Shown: positions 17,429 to 26,345 of the stretch, piece after piece | Position numbering within the stretch: position 1 is the first letter of the stretch | Layout: every line of letters begins with the position of its first letter | Assembly (NCBI RefSeq): GCF_004331435.1 | Contig: NZ_SJKA01000005.1 | Location: 310,001 to 374,000, forward strand | Source: Kribbella sindirgiensis | GTDB taxonomy: Bacteria; Actinomycetota; Actinomycetes; Propionibacteriales; Kribbellaceae | DNA: 64,000 nucleotides | Direction of reading: 5' to 3' | The notes under the pieces: generated by a model | Databases searched by the model: none | Told to the model about the DNA's origin: nothing | Seen by the model: only the letters and a program-made list of their open reading frames with translations | Position numbers and translations under genes: made by a program

Positions 17429-19282
17429 ATGCCGACCTCTGTATCCCTGCCGGCCCTCGGGGAGAGCGTCACCGAAGGAACCGTCACCCGCTGGCTCAAG
17501 CAGGTCGGTGACACGGTTGCCGTGGACGAACCCCTGCTGGAGGTCTCGACCGACAAGGTCGACACCGAAATCCCGAGCCCCGTCGCCGGCACCCTTCTCG
17601 AGATCAAGGCCGCCGAGGACGAGACCGTCGAGGTCGGCGCCGAACTGGCCGTGATCGGCGACGCCGGCGAGGCCGGCTCCGCACCTGCGGCCCCCGCCGA
17701 GCCCGCCGCCGAGCCCGCGCCGGCCGCCGAGCCCACTCCCGCTCCGGCTGCTGAGTCCGCTCCGGCCCCGGCTGCCGAGGCTCCGGCTCCTGAACCTGCT
17801 GCTGAGGCTCCTGCTCCGGCCGAGGCTGCTCCCGCTGACGGTGCGTCCGGCGCGTCCGGTACGTCGGTGACGCTGCCCGCGCTGGGTGAGAGCGTGACCG
17901 AAGGCACCGTGACTCGCTGGCTGAAGCAGGTCGGCGACGACGTGGCCGTCGACGAGCCGCTCCTCGAGGTCTCCACCGACAAGGTCGACACCGAGATCCC
18001 GAGCCCGATCGCCGGCAAGCTCCTGGAGATCAAGGTCGCCGAGGACGAAACCGTCGAGGTCGGCGCCGAACTGGCCATCGTCGGCTCCGGCGCAGCCGCC
18101 CCCGCCGCCGCTCCGGCAGCCTCCGCTCCCGCCGCACCGGCCCAGGCTGCTGCTCCTGCCCCGGCCGCTGCTCCTGCCCCGGCTGCTGCTCCCGCACCGG
18201 CCCCGGCTGCTGCTCCCGCTCCGGCTGCTGCTCCCGCTCCGGCCGCTGCTCCCGCTCCGGCGGCTCAGGCTCCTGCTCCGCAGGCGGCTCCGGCTGCGGC
18301 CGCGCCGGCCCCGGCAGCAGCTCCGGCTCCCGCGGTGTCGCCGAACGGCGCTGCCGACGGCGCGAACTACGTCACCCCGCTCGTCCGCAAGCTCGCCGCG
18401 GAGCACGAGGTCGACCTGAACGCCGTACAGGGCACCGGCGTCGGCGGCCGTATCCGAAAGCAGGACGTGATCGCCGCCGCCGAGGCGAAGAAGGCCGCCG
18501 CGGCAGCACCCGCTCCGGCAGCCCAGGCCGCGGCCCCGGCCGCAGCCGCGAAGGCCCCGGCGGTCAGCCCGCTGCGCGGCACCACCGAGAAGATGAGCCG
18601 GATCCGCAAGGCGATCGCGGCCCACATGGTCAACAGCCTGAAGGTCTCGGCCCAGCTGACCACGGTCGTCGAGGTCGACGTCACCGAGATCGCCAAGCTG
18701 CGGAACAAGAAGAAGGCGGAGTTCGAGGCCCGCGAAGGCGTCAAGCTGTCCTTCCTCCCGTTCTTCGCGCTCGCCGCGGTGGACGCGCTCAAGCAGTACC
18801 CGAAGCTGAACGCGTCGATCGACGAGGAGAAGGGCGAGATCACGTACCACGCCGCCGAGCACCTCGGCATCGCGGTGGACGTGGAACGCGGCCTGATGGT
18901 CCCGGTCGTGCACAACGCCGGCGACCTGAACATCGCCGGCCTGGCGAAGAAGATCGCCGACCTCGCCGACCGCACCCGGAACAACAAGGTGCTGCCGGAC
19001 GAGATGGCGGGCGGCACGTTCACCATCACCAACACCGGTAGCCGGGGCGCGCTGTTCGACACCCCGATCCTGAACCAGCCGCAGGTCGGCATGCTCGGGA
19101 CCGGCGCCGTGGTGAAGCGCCCGGTGGTCATCACCCACCCGGAGCTCGGCGAGACGATCGCGATCCGGCAGATGGTGTACCTGGCGCTGACCTACGACCA
19201 CCGCCTGGTCGACGGCGCCGACGCGGCCCGTTACCTGACGGCCGTCAAGCAGCGCCTCGAAGAGGCCCAGTTCGACGTCTGA
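17429..19282 (+). CDS. sucB: Dihydrolipoamide acyltransferase (E2) of a 2-oxoacid dehydrogenase complex
   Basis: 617 residues from ATG 17429, behind AAGGAG. Two lipoyl domains, each with the DKV lysine: Lys43 and Lys185. They are joined by Ala/Pro-rich linkers (about 83-145 and 219-310) built of APA/PAA units. Then the E1/E3-binding domain at 313-350 ([27 protein letters not shown]), another flexible linker, and the acyltransferase domain with catalytic His591 and Asp595 in the DHRLVDG signature. Actinobacterial proteins of this type are named SucB but often serve the pyruvate complex as well. Works with LpdA upstream; needs LipA and LipB, encoded in this window, for lipoylation. Confidence 0.94.
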   Translation: MPTSVSLPALGESVTEGTVTRWLKQVGDTVAVDEPLLEVSTDKVDTEIPSPVAGTLLEIKAAEDETVEVGAELAVIGDAGEAGSAPAAPAEPAAEPAPAAEPTPAPAAESAPAPAAEAPAPEPAAEAPAPAEAAPADGASGASGTSVTLPALGESVTEGTVTRWLKQVGDDVAVDEPLLEVSTDKVDTEIPSPIAGKLLEIKVAEDETVEVGAELAIVGSGAAAPAAAPAASAPAAPAQAAAPAPAAAPAPAAAPAPAPAAAPAPAAAPAPAAAPAPAAQAPAPQAAPAAAAPAPAAAPAPAVSPNGAADGANYVTPLVRKLAAEHEVDLNAVQGTGVGGRIRKQDVIAAAEAKKAAAAAPAPAAQAAAPAAAAKAPAVSPLRGTTEKMSRIRKAIAAHMVNSLKVSAQLTTVVEVDVTEIAKLRNKKKAEFEAREGVKLSFLPFFALAAVDALKQYPKLNASIDEEKGEITYHAAEHLGIAVDVERGLMVPVVHNAGDLNIAGLAKKIADLADRTRNNKVLPDEMAGGTFTITNTGSRGALFDTPILNQPQVGMLGTGAVVKRPVVITHPELGETIAIRQMVYLALTYDHRLVDGADAARYLTAVKQRLEEAQFDV

Positions 19283-19296
19283 TCCGATCGGACACC

Positions 19297-19345
19297 CGGC
19301 GCCGGTGCCTGTCTCCCCGGAGACGGACACCGGCGCCGTTCTTTC
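19297..19345 (+). terminator. Rho-independent terminator after sucB
   Basis: Stem CGGCGCCGGTG (19297-19307) / CACCGGCGCCG (19328-19338), extended inward by GTCTC / GAGAC, and followed by TTCTTTCTCT. A strong, classical terminator 14 bp after the sucB stop. Confidence 0.88.
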
Positions 19346-19374
19346 TCTCGTGAACCGGCAAGGAGCACAGCGGG

Positions 19375-20262
19375 ATGAAGTACGTACTGGCCGGAGCGTC
19401 CGGCTTTCTCGGTAAGGCGCTCGCCCGCGACTTGGTTGCCAACGGCCACCAGGTGGTCCGGCTGGTACGCCGTCCGCCGTCGACACCGGACGAGGTGCGC
19501 TGGGACCCGGCCCGGGGCGATCTCGACCCGGGCGCCCTGGACGATCCCGACGTCCTGGTCAACCTGGCCGGCGCGAACATCGGCCGCCCGTGGACACCGA
19601 CGTACCGCCTGAAGATCCGCGAGAGCCGCGTCTCGACCACCGCGACCCTGGCCGCGGTGGCGACCCAGCTCGACCGTCGGCCGGCGCTGCTCACGCAGAG
19701 CGGGATCGGCGGCTACGGCACCGACCTCGGCGATCGCATCCTGACCGAGGACTCCGACCTGGGCGAAGGCTTCCTGGCCGACGTCGTCCGGCTGTGGGAG
19801 GGCGCGCTCGAACCGGCCCGTGAGGCAGGCAGCCGGGTGGCCGCGCTGCGCACGGGCGTCGTGCTCGACAGCAAGGCTCCTGCGTTCCAGCTTCTTTCTC
19901 TCCCCTTCCGCCTCGGTCTCGGCGGCCGCCTCGGGCCTGGAACCCAGTACTTCCCGGTGGTCTCGCTCACCGACTGGATCCGCGCCGTCCGGCACGTCGC
20001 CGAGAACGACAGCGTGAGCGGACCGGTCAACATCACCCTGCCGACACCGGCCACCAACCTCGAACTCGCCGAAGCCCTGGCAACCGCCCTGCACCGGCCG
20101 TCCCTCGTCCCGGTGCCCGCCATCCTCATGAAGGCCGCCCTCGGCGAGTTCGCCTGGGAACTCCTCGGCAGCAAACGTGCCCTCCCAACCCGCCTCCAGT
20201 CCACCGGCTTCACCTTCCACCACCCCACAGTCACCACCGCAATCTCCGCCGCCCTCGCCTAG
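19375..20262 (+). CDS. TIGR01777-type epimerase (SDR family, SulA/YfcH-like)
   Basis: 295 residues from ATG 19375, behind AAGGAG. It begins with the NAD(P)-binding GASGFLGKALARDL (8-21) and contains the family-specific VNLAGANIGRPWTPTYRLKIRESRV segment, SGIGGYGTD, LRTGVVLD, and WIRAVRHVAEN; the C-terminal DUF1731-like part ends in LPTRLQSTGFTFHHP. Members are found in most bacteria, and no substrate is firmly known to me. In the actinomycete chromosome it regularly follows sucB, which hints at a housekeeping role. Soluble, cytoplasmic. Confidence 0.9.
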   Translation: MKYVLAGASGFLGKALARDLVANGHQVVRLVRRPPSTPDEVRWDPARGDLDPGALDDPDVLVNLAGANIGRPWTPTYRLKIRESRVSTTATLAAVATQLDRRPALLTQSGIGGYGTDLGDRILTEDSDLGEGFLADVVRLWEGALEPAREAGSRVAALRTGVVLDSKAPAFQLLSLPFRLGLGGRLGPGTQYFPVVSLTDWIRAVRHVAENDSVSGPVNITLPTPATNLELAEALATALHRPSLVPVPAILMKAALGEFAWELLGSKRALPTRLQSTGFTFHHPTVTTAISAALA

Positions 20263-20271
20263 ACCCCATGC

Positions 20272-20525
20272 CGAGGACGAACGCACGGTCGACGGCGAGA
20301 CGTTGATCCAGGGCGACGCGGCGGAGCTGCCGTTCGCCGACGGTGTCTTCGCTACTGTCGCCGTACTGTGGCTGTCCACCGACGTCGACGACTTCGGGAG
20401 GCAAGTCGCGTACTGCATCCAAGCCGGATGGTCGTGATCTACGGGGCCCATCCGTGCTTCAACGGCCGCTGGCTGATCTCCTCAACGCCTTCGCCGGCGC
20501 GGGTCTGACCTGCTTGGATTTCTGG
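20272..20525 (+). pseudogene. Remnant of a class I SAM-dependent methyltransferase
   Basis: Three short stretches in three frames keep methyltransferase sequence in the right order. Frame 2 (to 20437) reads LIQGDAAELPFADGVFATV, the motif II/III region. Frame 1 (from 20428) reads MVVIYGAHPCFNG, the strand-5 region after the cofactor site. Frame 3 (20457-20525) reads RPLADLLNAFAGAGL, the C-terminal helix. The glycine-rich motif I end is lost and a large piece between the last two stretches is missing. The decay runs straight into the start of the next gene. Confidence 0.7.
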
Positions 20526-21095
20526 ATGGCGACTCTCTTCGTTGATCTGGAAACTACGAGTGTTCGGGAACCTTGGCTGCCAGGTGGCCGGCAGATCTGG
20601 CAGTTGGCGGTGATCCGGCGGGAGGACGACGGGCGGGAGACGGCGTACAACCGGTTCGTCCGGCCGGACGAGCTGGATCTGTCGGTCGCGACCGAGCGGG
20701 CGCTCGAGATCAGCCGCTTTCACCGCCACCCGTCGCTGAACGGATCCGAGCAGGACGTGAGCCGCGGTCGAGAGGTCGCGGAGCTGATGGTCGACCTGAC
20801 CTCCGACGAGCCGCTGTGGGTAGGGGCGGCGCCGTGGATGGATGCGACCGATGTACTGCACCTGATGCATCTCAACGGCTTAGTCGCAGATGACGCGGCG
20901 GACGTGCCGTGGGACTTCCGGCTGGTGTGCGTGATCAGCCAACTGTTGGGCCGGACGAACCTGCCGCCGACTGCGGACGTCGGCGAGATGTCGGCGGCTG
21001 TCGGCGTCGACCAGTCCTCGTACGCGATTCACGATGCGTTGGCGGACGCCTACTTCGTGCGGGACGTTTTCGACGCGCTCAATCGGCCAAGCTGA
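20526..21095 (+). CDS. DEDDh 3'-5' exonuclease-like protein (RNase H fold)
   Basis: 189 residues from ATG 20526. The N-terminus MATLFVDLETTS carries the DxE exonuclease motif I (Asp7, Glu9), and IHDALADAYF near residue 173 matches motif III, H-x4-D. Between them, WVGAAPWMDATDVLHLM may supply motif II. This is the DnaQ/oligoribonuclease fold, but shorter and more divergent than oligoribonuclease. It would trim DNA or RNA 3' ends; substrate unknown. The frame continues upstream through the methyltransferase remnant without a stop, so the remnant may have supplied its present 5' region. No good Shine-Dalgarno is visible. Confidence 0.65.
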   Translation: MATLFVDLETTSVREPWLPGGRQIWQLAVIRREDDGRETAYNRFVRPDELDLSVATERALEISRFHRHPSLNGSEQDVSRGREVAELMVDLTSDEPLWVGAAPWMDATDVLHLMHLNGLVADDAADVPWDFRLVCVISQLLGRTNLPPTADVGEMSAAVGVDQSSYAIHDALADAYFVRDVFDALNRPS

Positions 21096-21115
21096 AGATC
21101 GTCTGGTTCGGTGGG

Positions 21116-22768
21116 TCAGGTTTGGGTGATTGCCGTGATGCGCCAGGTGTGGACTGGTTGACGATCAGAGCTGCGGGATGGGGCTGCGGTGCGTGGGGTG
21201 GTTGTCAGGGTGATCAGTCTGGTGGCTGGGGAGCCTGGTGGGAGTGGGGTTTTGGCGCCGGTGCGGTCGACTGCTTGACCGGCTGTCAGGTGGTCGGTGG
21301 TCCTGAGGGTGACCGTTGTCGCGGTGCGGCGGGTGATGGCGGTGCTTTCGATCGTGATGCGGAGACCTTGGACGCGGACGTTCTGTTGGCGGTAGGTGGA
21401 CAGGAGCGCGCGGTCGGTGCGCCACGGGGCGCTGCCTGGGACATAGATGCGGTCGAGAGCGTCTAGGTCCAGAGTCCAGAAGGCTTGGGCGCGTTGGGCG
21501 TCGAGCGCCTGCAACGTCTCGATCCAGGTGGCCAGCTCTGCTGCGGACGCGGAGGGTGGAGCCGACGTCGTGGCACGGCCCTGGCTCGGCGATGGCTCGG
21601 GTCGCCCGGGCGTCGTTGGGTGCGCGGCAGTAGGTGACTGAGTGGGCGGGGATTCGGGCGTGCGTTGGGTTGTGGACTGCGGATTGGTGGGGTCTGGTTG
21701 GGCGGTGGCTGGGGTGTTGAGGGTGCGGAGGGTGGCGATGGCGATCGCGAGCACGATGATCGCGGCCAGGCCGGCTGCGGCCAGTACGCCGTACGCGGGG
21801 TGTGGGAGTCGTGCGAGCGCGGGGAGCGCTGCGAACCTGGTGCGGCGGGACTTGGTGCGGCGGATGGGGCGGATGCGCTTCGAGCGGGCCTTGGCGGACG
21901 GCGCGGAGGGGTGGGGTCGCTTTGGTTGCGTCAGAGGTGCGGGCGGTGGGTCCGCCGGAGGTGGAGCGAGCGGTCCGCGGGACACGGCTGGCGAATCGTC
22001 GTCGTCAGCAGACCCTCCCGACGACGTCGGAGCGTGACCGCCTGGCCCAGCGACACTCGTCGCGGACGGAGCGGTGGACGGAGGGGTGGGCGTAGGGGTG
22101 GGCGAGGTGTCAGGGCCGGCCGGGGGATTCGTTGTTGGTGGGCTGGTGAGTGGGGCCAGGTCGATCGGGGCGGCGGGGGTGTGGGTCAGGAGGCGGTGCG
22201 GGAGGGATTTGAGGGGGGTGTTGGTGATGAGGGTGGGTGGGAAGGGGGTGGGGTGGGCGCTGACGTGGTGGGTGAGGGTGGCTAGGGAGTGGTGGTCGGT
22301 GGTGGGGGTGGTGGGGCGGAGGGTGGCGTCGGTGAGGATTGGGCGGCCTTCGGCGTCGAAGAGGATGTTTTCGGGGGTGATGGAGCCGTGAGTGAGGTTG
22401 GAGGCGTGGAGGTGGGTCAGGGCGTCGGCCAGCGGGGCGAGGAGGGTGACTAGTTCGCCGCGGGACAGTGGGCCGCGGCGGGTGAGCAGGGCGGCCAGGC
22501 TGCCGGCGGCCAGGTGCTGGGTGATCAGGATCCAGCCGGTACCGGTCTCGCGGAACTCGTGGAGCTGCGCGACATGCGGGTGCCGGAAGCGGGACAGCAT
22601 GCTCAAGTCCTCGCGGAGCCGCCCGCGGTCGGGATAGGCGCTGTGTGGGACGTGTTTGAGCACGGCGTTGCGGCCCGAGGCGCGGTCCCGGACCTGCCAG
22701 ACGGTGCCGGCCGGTCCGGACCCGAGCTCGCGGCGCAGGCTGTAGCCGGTGAGATCTGCGAGGTCCAT
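21116..22768 (-). CDS. Membrane-anchored serine/threonine pseudokinase with SnoaL-like exterior domain
   Basis: 550 residues from ATG 22768. Residues 8-150 follow the PknB kinase N-lobe and early C-lobe: GSGPAGTVW for the glycine loop (16-24), Lys38 in AVLKHV, then HGSITPENI at 127-135 where active kinases have HRDLKPENI, and DAT (147-149) in place of DFG. Both the catalytic Asp and Lys of the loop are lost and the activation segment dissolves into a long Pro/Thr/His-rich linker, so catalysis is very unlikely. One membrane span lies near residue 345 ([22 protein letters not shown]). The exterior C-terminal 120 residues look like an NTF2/SnoaL-type fold ([31 protein letters not shown]). Perhaps a binding or scaffold protein. 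Confidence 0.72.
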   Translation of the reverse strand: MDLADLTGYSLRRELGSGPAGTVWQVRDRASGRNAVLKHVPHSAYPDRGRLREDLSMLSRFRHPHVAQLHEFRETGTGWILITQHLAAGSLAALLTRRGPLSRGELVTLLAPLADALTHLHASNLTHGSITPENILFDAEGRPILTDATLRPTTPTTDHHSLATLTHHVSAHPTPFPPTLITNTPLKSLPHRLLTHTPAAPIDLAPLTSPPTTNPPAGPDTSPTPTPTPPSTAPSATSVAGPGGHAPTSSGGSADDDDSPAVSRGPLAPPPADPPPAPLTQPKRPHPSAPSAKARSKRIRPIRRTKSRRTRFAALPALARLPHPAYGVLAAAGLAAIIVLAIAIATLRTLNTPATAQPDPTNPQSTTQRTPESPPTQSPTAAHPTTPGRPEPSPSQGRATTSAPPSASAAELATWIETLQALDAQRAQAFWTLDLDALDRIYVPGSAPWRTDRALLSTYRQQNVRVQGLRITIESTAITRRTATTVTLRTTDHLTAGQAVDRTGAKTPLPPGSPATRLITLTTTPRTAAPSRSSDRQPVHTWRITAITQT

Positions 22769-22849
22769 GCCCAAGAGGATGCACCGATCGCGACGACGCC
22801 CGTCGAAGTTATCCACAGCCCAGGGCGCCGGGCCCGATCGGCCGCCGCC

Positions 22850-22855
22850 TACACT
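22850..22855 (+). promoter_or_regulatory. -10 element of lipB, leaderless type
   Basis: TACACT ends 7 nt before the GTG at 22863, so transcription would begin at or next to the start codon. No Shine-Dalgarno is present. Confidence 0.5.
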
Positions 22856-22862
22856 CGAAGGC

Positions 22863-23579
22863 GTGAGGGCGATCAGGTACGTGGAAGCCGGATTCGGCGC
22901 CGACGCGGTGCGCTACGAGACCGCGTGGGCCGAGCAGCGACGACTGCACTCGGAGGTTGCCGAGGGCACCGGCTCGGACACGGTGATCCTGCTCGAGCAC
23001 CCGCCGGTCTACACGGCGGGCAAGCGCACCGAGCCGCACGAGCGGCCGCTGGACGGTACGCCGGTGGTCGACGTGGACCGGGGCGGCAAGATCACCTGGC
23101 ACGGCCCCGGGCAACTGGTGGGGTACCCGATCGTCAAGCTCGCCTCCCACGTGTACGTCGTGGACTACGTCCGGCGGCTCGAGGAGGCGCTGATCGCCGT
23201 CTGCGCCGACCTCGGGGTGAAGACCGGCCGGGTCAAGGGCCGCAGCGGCGTCTGGGTCGCGGCCGACGACCGCGGCCGGGAGCGGAAGATCGCCGCGATC
23301 GGGATCCGGGTCGCGCAGGGCGTGACCATGCACGGTTTCGCGCTGAACTGCAACAACGACCTCACCTGGTTCGACCGGATCGTCCCGTGCGGCATCTCGG
23401 ACGCCGACGTCACCACGCTCTCCAAGGAACTCGGCCGCGAGGTCACGACCACCGAGGTCCTCGCCTCGGTGCGCCGGCACCTCGACGAGCTCCTCGCCTG
23501 GGACGAGTACGAGCGCAGCCCGGACATCGACCACCACGAGGAGCCGCCGACCGCGATCACCTACGGGTTGACGGTCTGA
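22863..23579 (+). CDS. lipB: Octanoyl-[acyl-carrier-protein]:protein octanoyltransferase
   Basis: 238 residues, GTG 22863. The family block [17 protein letters not shown] lies at 74-90, the catalytic Lys142 in [12 protein letters not shown] and the acyl-accepting Cys176 in IVPCGI. LipB moves octanoate from ACP to the lipoyl domains of E2 and H proteins, the first step of lipoate assembly; LipA at 32743 then adds sulfur. In most actinomycetes lipB and lipA are adjacent; here nearly 9 kb of other genes separate them. The 3' end overlaps the sulfatase gene end by 19 bp, tail to tail. Confidence 0.96.
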   Translation: MRAIRYVEAGFGADAVRYETAWAEQRRLHSEVAEGTGSDTVILLEHPPVYTAGKRTEPHERPLDGTPVVDVDRGGKITWHGPGQLVGYPIVKLASHVYVVDYVRRLEEALIAVCADLGVKTGRVKGRSGVWVAADDRGRERKIAAIGIRVAQGVTMHGFALNCNNDLTWFDRIVPCGISDADVTTLSKELGREVTTTEVLASVRRHLDELLAWDEYERSPDIDHHEEPPTAITYGLTV

Positions 23580-24940
23580 GCCTCGAGCCCGACCTCCGCG
23601 CGCCAGTCGGCGTGCAACGAGCGCAGCCGATCGGCGATCTCCGGCTGCGCTGACAGCTGGTTGGTCTGCTCGCCGATGTCGTCGGCCAGGTTCGCGAGGA
23701 ACCAGCCCTCCCCCATCGGCGCGTGCTCGTAGTCGCGCAGATGCCGGGTGCTGGCGTCGTCCGCCACCCAGCTGAGCTTCCACTCCCCCGACCGCACCGC
23801 CCACTGGAACCCGCAGTCCCAGTGCAGATTCTCGTGCGCGGCCTCGGCGTCCCCGGTCAGTACGGGCAGGAGGTCGACACCGTCGGCGCCGTCCATGGTC
23901 GCGCCCGCCGCGGCGGCCAGCGTGGGGACCAGGTCCATCGTGCTGACGAGTGCGTCGGTACGGCGTCCCGCCGGCAACCGGTCCGGCCAGCGCCAGAGCA
24001 TCGGGATGCGGATGCCGCCGTCCCACAGCGTGTACTTCGTCCCGCGCAGCGGCGCGTTGTCGCCGAAGTTGCAGGTCGACCCGCCGTTGTCCGTCACGTA
24101 CACGACGATCGTGTCCTCGCCTGCCCGGTCGAGCAGCCGCCCGATCTCGGCGTCCATCAGCTCCAGCTGGGCGAGGTAGTACTCGCGACCGTGCGGCAGA
24201 TTCGGCACGATCACGTCGTCGTACCACTCCATGAACGGTCCGTCCGCATCCGGTGACCAGTCGCGGAACGCCGGCAGGCCTCGTGATTCCAGTTCGGAGT
24301 CCGGCAGTTGCCAGCAGAAGTTGTGGACGGCGTTGAACGCCACCATGCAGAAGTACGGCCGCTCGTCGTCCGCGTCCATGAACTCCGCCGCGCGGCGACC
24401 GAACTCCGCGGTCAGGAAGCCCTCGTGCTCAACTGGCTCGTCCCCCGACAGCAGCGGCTGCACAGCCATGTGGTGTGCGGCCGGCTGACCGTAGGACTCG
24501 ACCGACTCGTCCGAGTGATGCAGGTAGTTCAGCCGCCCGAACGACTGCCCAGCCAGCCCGTACAGCGTCTCCTCGAACCCGTGGTGCGGCGGACACGCCC
24601 TGTCCCCCACATCCTCCTTCCCGTAGTGCACCTTGCCGAAGTACCCCGTCCGGTACCCCTGGTCGCGCAGGATCTCCGCGAGCGTCGGTACGTCGTCCGG
24701 CGGGAACGCGGCCGAGTCGAACCATTGGCCGCCCCACCGCTGCTGGTACCGCCCGGAGATGATCGACGCCCGCGACGGGCTGCAGATCGGCGCCGTCACG
24801 TAGGCGTCGGTGCAACTCACTCCCTCCGCGGCCAGCCGGTCCAGCGCCGGAGTGCGGACGTCGGGCTGCACCCCGAGGGCACTGCGGTCGGCGTACCCGT
24901 GGTCGTCGGAAACGATCAGCAGAATGTTCGGAGCGGGCAA
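23561..24940 (-). CDS. Sulfatase (type I, formylglycine-dependent)
   Basis: 459 residues from a TTG at 24940, which sits 4 bp after the upstream sulfatase stop and behind AGAGGA; an ATG at 24991 is in frame but would overlap the upstream gene by 47 bp and add 17 residues of poor family fit. The protein starts with [13 protein letters not shown], giving metal-binding Asp12/Asp13, and has the CSPSR signature at Cys53, the residue oxidised to formylglycine. [16 protein letters not shown] and GKYTLW-like blocks follow in normal order. No signal peptide, so it is probably cytoplasmic. It hydrolyses sulfate esters, likely on a sugar, together with the upstream sulfatase. Confidence 0.88.
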   Translation of the reverse strand: MPAPNILLIVSDDHGYADRSALGVQPDVRTPALDRLAAEGVSCTDAYVTAPICSPSRASIISGRYQQRWGGQWFDSAAFPPDDVPTLAEILRDQGYRTGYFGKVHYGKEDVGDRACPPHHGFEETLYGLAGQSFGRLNYLHHSDESVESYGQPAAHHMAVQPLLSGDEPVEHEGFLTAEFGRRAAEFMDADDERPYFCMVAFNAVHNFCWQLPDSELESRGLPAFRDWSPDADGPFMEWYDDVIVPNLPHGREYYLAQLELMDAEIGRLLDRAGEDTIVVYVTDNGGSTCNFGDNAPLRGTKYTLWDGGIRIPMLWRWPDRLPAGRRTDALVSTMDLVPTLAAAAGATMDGADGVDLLPVLTGDAEAAHENLHWDCGFQWAVRSGEWKLSWVADDASTRHLRDYEHAPMGEGWFLANLADDIGEQTNQLSAQPEIADRLRSLHADWRAEVGLEAQTVNP

Positions 24941-24944
24941 CAGC

Positions 24945-26246
24945 TCATCCTCTCGAAAGGCGCGCGGCCTGGTCTGACTTTGCACGGGCATCGGTCGCGT
25001 CAGGGTCCAGCAGCAATCTCAGCTCAGCATCCAGTCGCTGCACCAGAGCCGTCTCACCGGACAGGTCGTGGAGCTCCAGTGGGTCGTCGTCGACGTTGAA
25101 GACCTGTGGCGCGTGTGCGGACCCGTAGTAGCAGTACTTCCACGGCCCGGACTTCAGCATGAAGCCACCGTCGACCATGCCCTGTGCGTGGTACTCCGAC
25201 AGCACAGGTCTGTCCTGAGCCTCCAGCAGCGTCAGACCGGGCAGTGCGGTGTCGGGTGCCATACCGGCCGCGTGTCGGAGGGTGGGGAGCACGTCGATCA
25301 GACTGACGTGTGCGGCGCTCCGGCCTGGCTGCAACGACGGGTGGCGCAGGAGCATCGGGATACGTACGGCGGGCTCGTAGAAGCACTGTTTCTGCCAGAT
25401 GCCCTGGTGACCGGCCATCTCCCCGTGGTCGCTGGTGTAGATGACCACGGTGTCGTCCGGTACGGCGGCCAGCAGCCGGCCGATCTGGTGGTCAAGGTGA
25501 CTGATCAGTGCCCAGTAGCAGACTGTCGCCTCCCGGATCTGCTCCTCCGTCAGCGGCTCGTCGTTCCGGAACCCGTGGCGTAGCAGCGAGATCACCGGGT
25601 GCTGATCGTCTGCGACGGCAGGTAGCTCGACGTCGGCCGTGTCGTACAACGCGCGGAACTCCGGTGGTGCGACCAACGGGAAGTGCGGGTGCATGTAGCC
25701 GACGTACAGCAGGAACGGCTCCTCGCCTGGGTCGCGCAGGAACTCCACAGCGGCATCCGTCGCGGCTACGTCGTGCTGCGTGTGGACGTGGTCGCCCGAC
25801 CCTTGTTCAGTGACGTGAGAGTTGGTCGGGCGTCGCCAGCCCGCCGTACGCCGGGGTGGACGGCCGCTGTGGTCGAGCCAGAAGTCCAGGTCGTCGGTGA
25901 GACGGCGGTCGAAGCCGAGCAAGCGGTCTGGTCCGTTGAAGTGCGTGCGGCCCGCTATGACCGAGGTGTAACCGGCTTCGCGTAGGTGATGGCCCCAGGT
26001 GCGGTACGACGCGTCTGGGATGACGCCGTTGTCCCAGGCCCCGAGCTGGTGCACGTACTGGCCGGCCATGAGCGAGAGGCGGGACGGCACGCACATCGGG
26101 CTGTTGGTGTAGGCGCGGTCGAACGCGACGCCCTGCGCGGCCAGGCGATCCAGATGTGGCGTCCGGACGTGCGGATGACCCGCCCAGCCGGCCGCCGCGG
26201 CGGTGTGTTCGTCGGACAGGATCACGACGATGTTCGGTGGGCGCAT
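24945..26246 (-). CDS. Sulfatase (type I, formylglycine-dependent)
   Basis: 433 residues from ATG 26246; the frame stays open far upstream but the sulfatase fold starts exactly here (MRPPNIVVILSDEHT, Asp12/Glu13 metal ligands). The signature CVPSR places the formylglycine Cys at 52. YTSDHGEMAGHQGIWQK and VRIPMLLRHP are typical of choline-sulfatase-like and N-sulfoglucosamine hydrolase-like enzymes. No signal peptide. First gene of a two-sulfatase operon. The promoter contains a LacI-type palindrome (26259-26274) just before a -10 at 26254-26259. No LacI regulator or sulfate/sugar transporter lies nearby. Confidence 0.9.
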   Translation of the reverse strand: MRPPNIVVILSDEHTAAAAGWAGHPHVRTPHLDRLAAQGVAFDRAYTNSPMCVPSRLSLMAGQYVHQLGAWDNGVIPDASYRTWGHHLREAGYTSVIAGRTHFNGPDRLLGFDRRLTDDLDFWLDHSGRPPRRTAGWRRPTNSHVTEQGSGDHVHTQHDVAATDAAVEFLRDPGEEPFLLYVGYMHPHFPLVAPPEFRALYDTADVELPAVADDQHPVISLLRHGFRNDEPLTEEQIREATVCYWALISHLDHQIGRLLAAVPDDTVVIYTSDHGEMAGHQGIWQKQCFYEPAVRIPMLLRHPSLQPGRSAAHVSLIDVLPTLRHAAGMAPDTALPGLTLLEAQDRPVLSEYHAQGMVDGGFMLKSGPWKYCYYGSAHAPQVFNVDDDPLELHDLSGETALVQRLDAELRLLLDPDATDARAKSDQAARLSRG

Positions 26247-26253
26247 GGCTCCT

Positions 26254-26259
26254 ACCCTA
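26254..26259 (-). promoter_or_regulatory. -10 element of the sulfatase operon, leaderless type
   Basis: On the minus strand TAGGGT is followed by 7 nt and then the ATG at 26246, so the transcript should start at the codon or within a base or two. Confidence 0.45.
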
Positions 26260-26274
26260 GGCAAGCGGTTGCCT
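26259..26274. promoter_or_regulatory. LacI-family operator in the sulfatase promoter
   Basis: AGGCAAGCGGTTGCCT, a 6+6 inverted repeat whose core GCAAGCGGTTGC fits the LacI-family consensus GCAA-N-CG-N-TTGC exactly. It abuts the -10 of the sulfatase operon and lies about 60 bp upstream of the divergent gene's -10. Confidence 0.6.
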
Positions 26275-26333
26275 GTGCGGGTCAGCCCAAAGGTGTGCCG
26301 AAGTGTCTGCGGGGTGTAACCGCTGTTCGTCGC

Positions 26334-26339
26334 TACCTT
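26334..26339 (+). promoter_or_regulatory. -10 element of the 353-residue membrane protein gene
   Basis: TACCTT, 6 nt before the GTG at 26346; leaderless arrangement as for lipA and lipB. Confidence 0.45.
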
Positions 26340-26345
26340 GGGGGT

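Noticed and set aside
17690-18340. Repetitive GC-rich tract (CCGGCTGCTGCTCC units) as a DNA repeat
   Set aside because: It is in frame and codes for the Ala/Pro linkers between the lipoyl domains of the E2 protein, where such repeats are normal.
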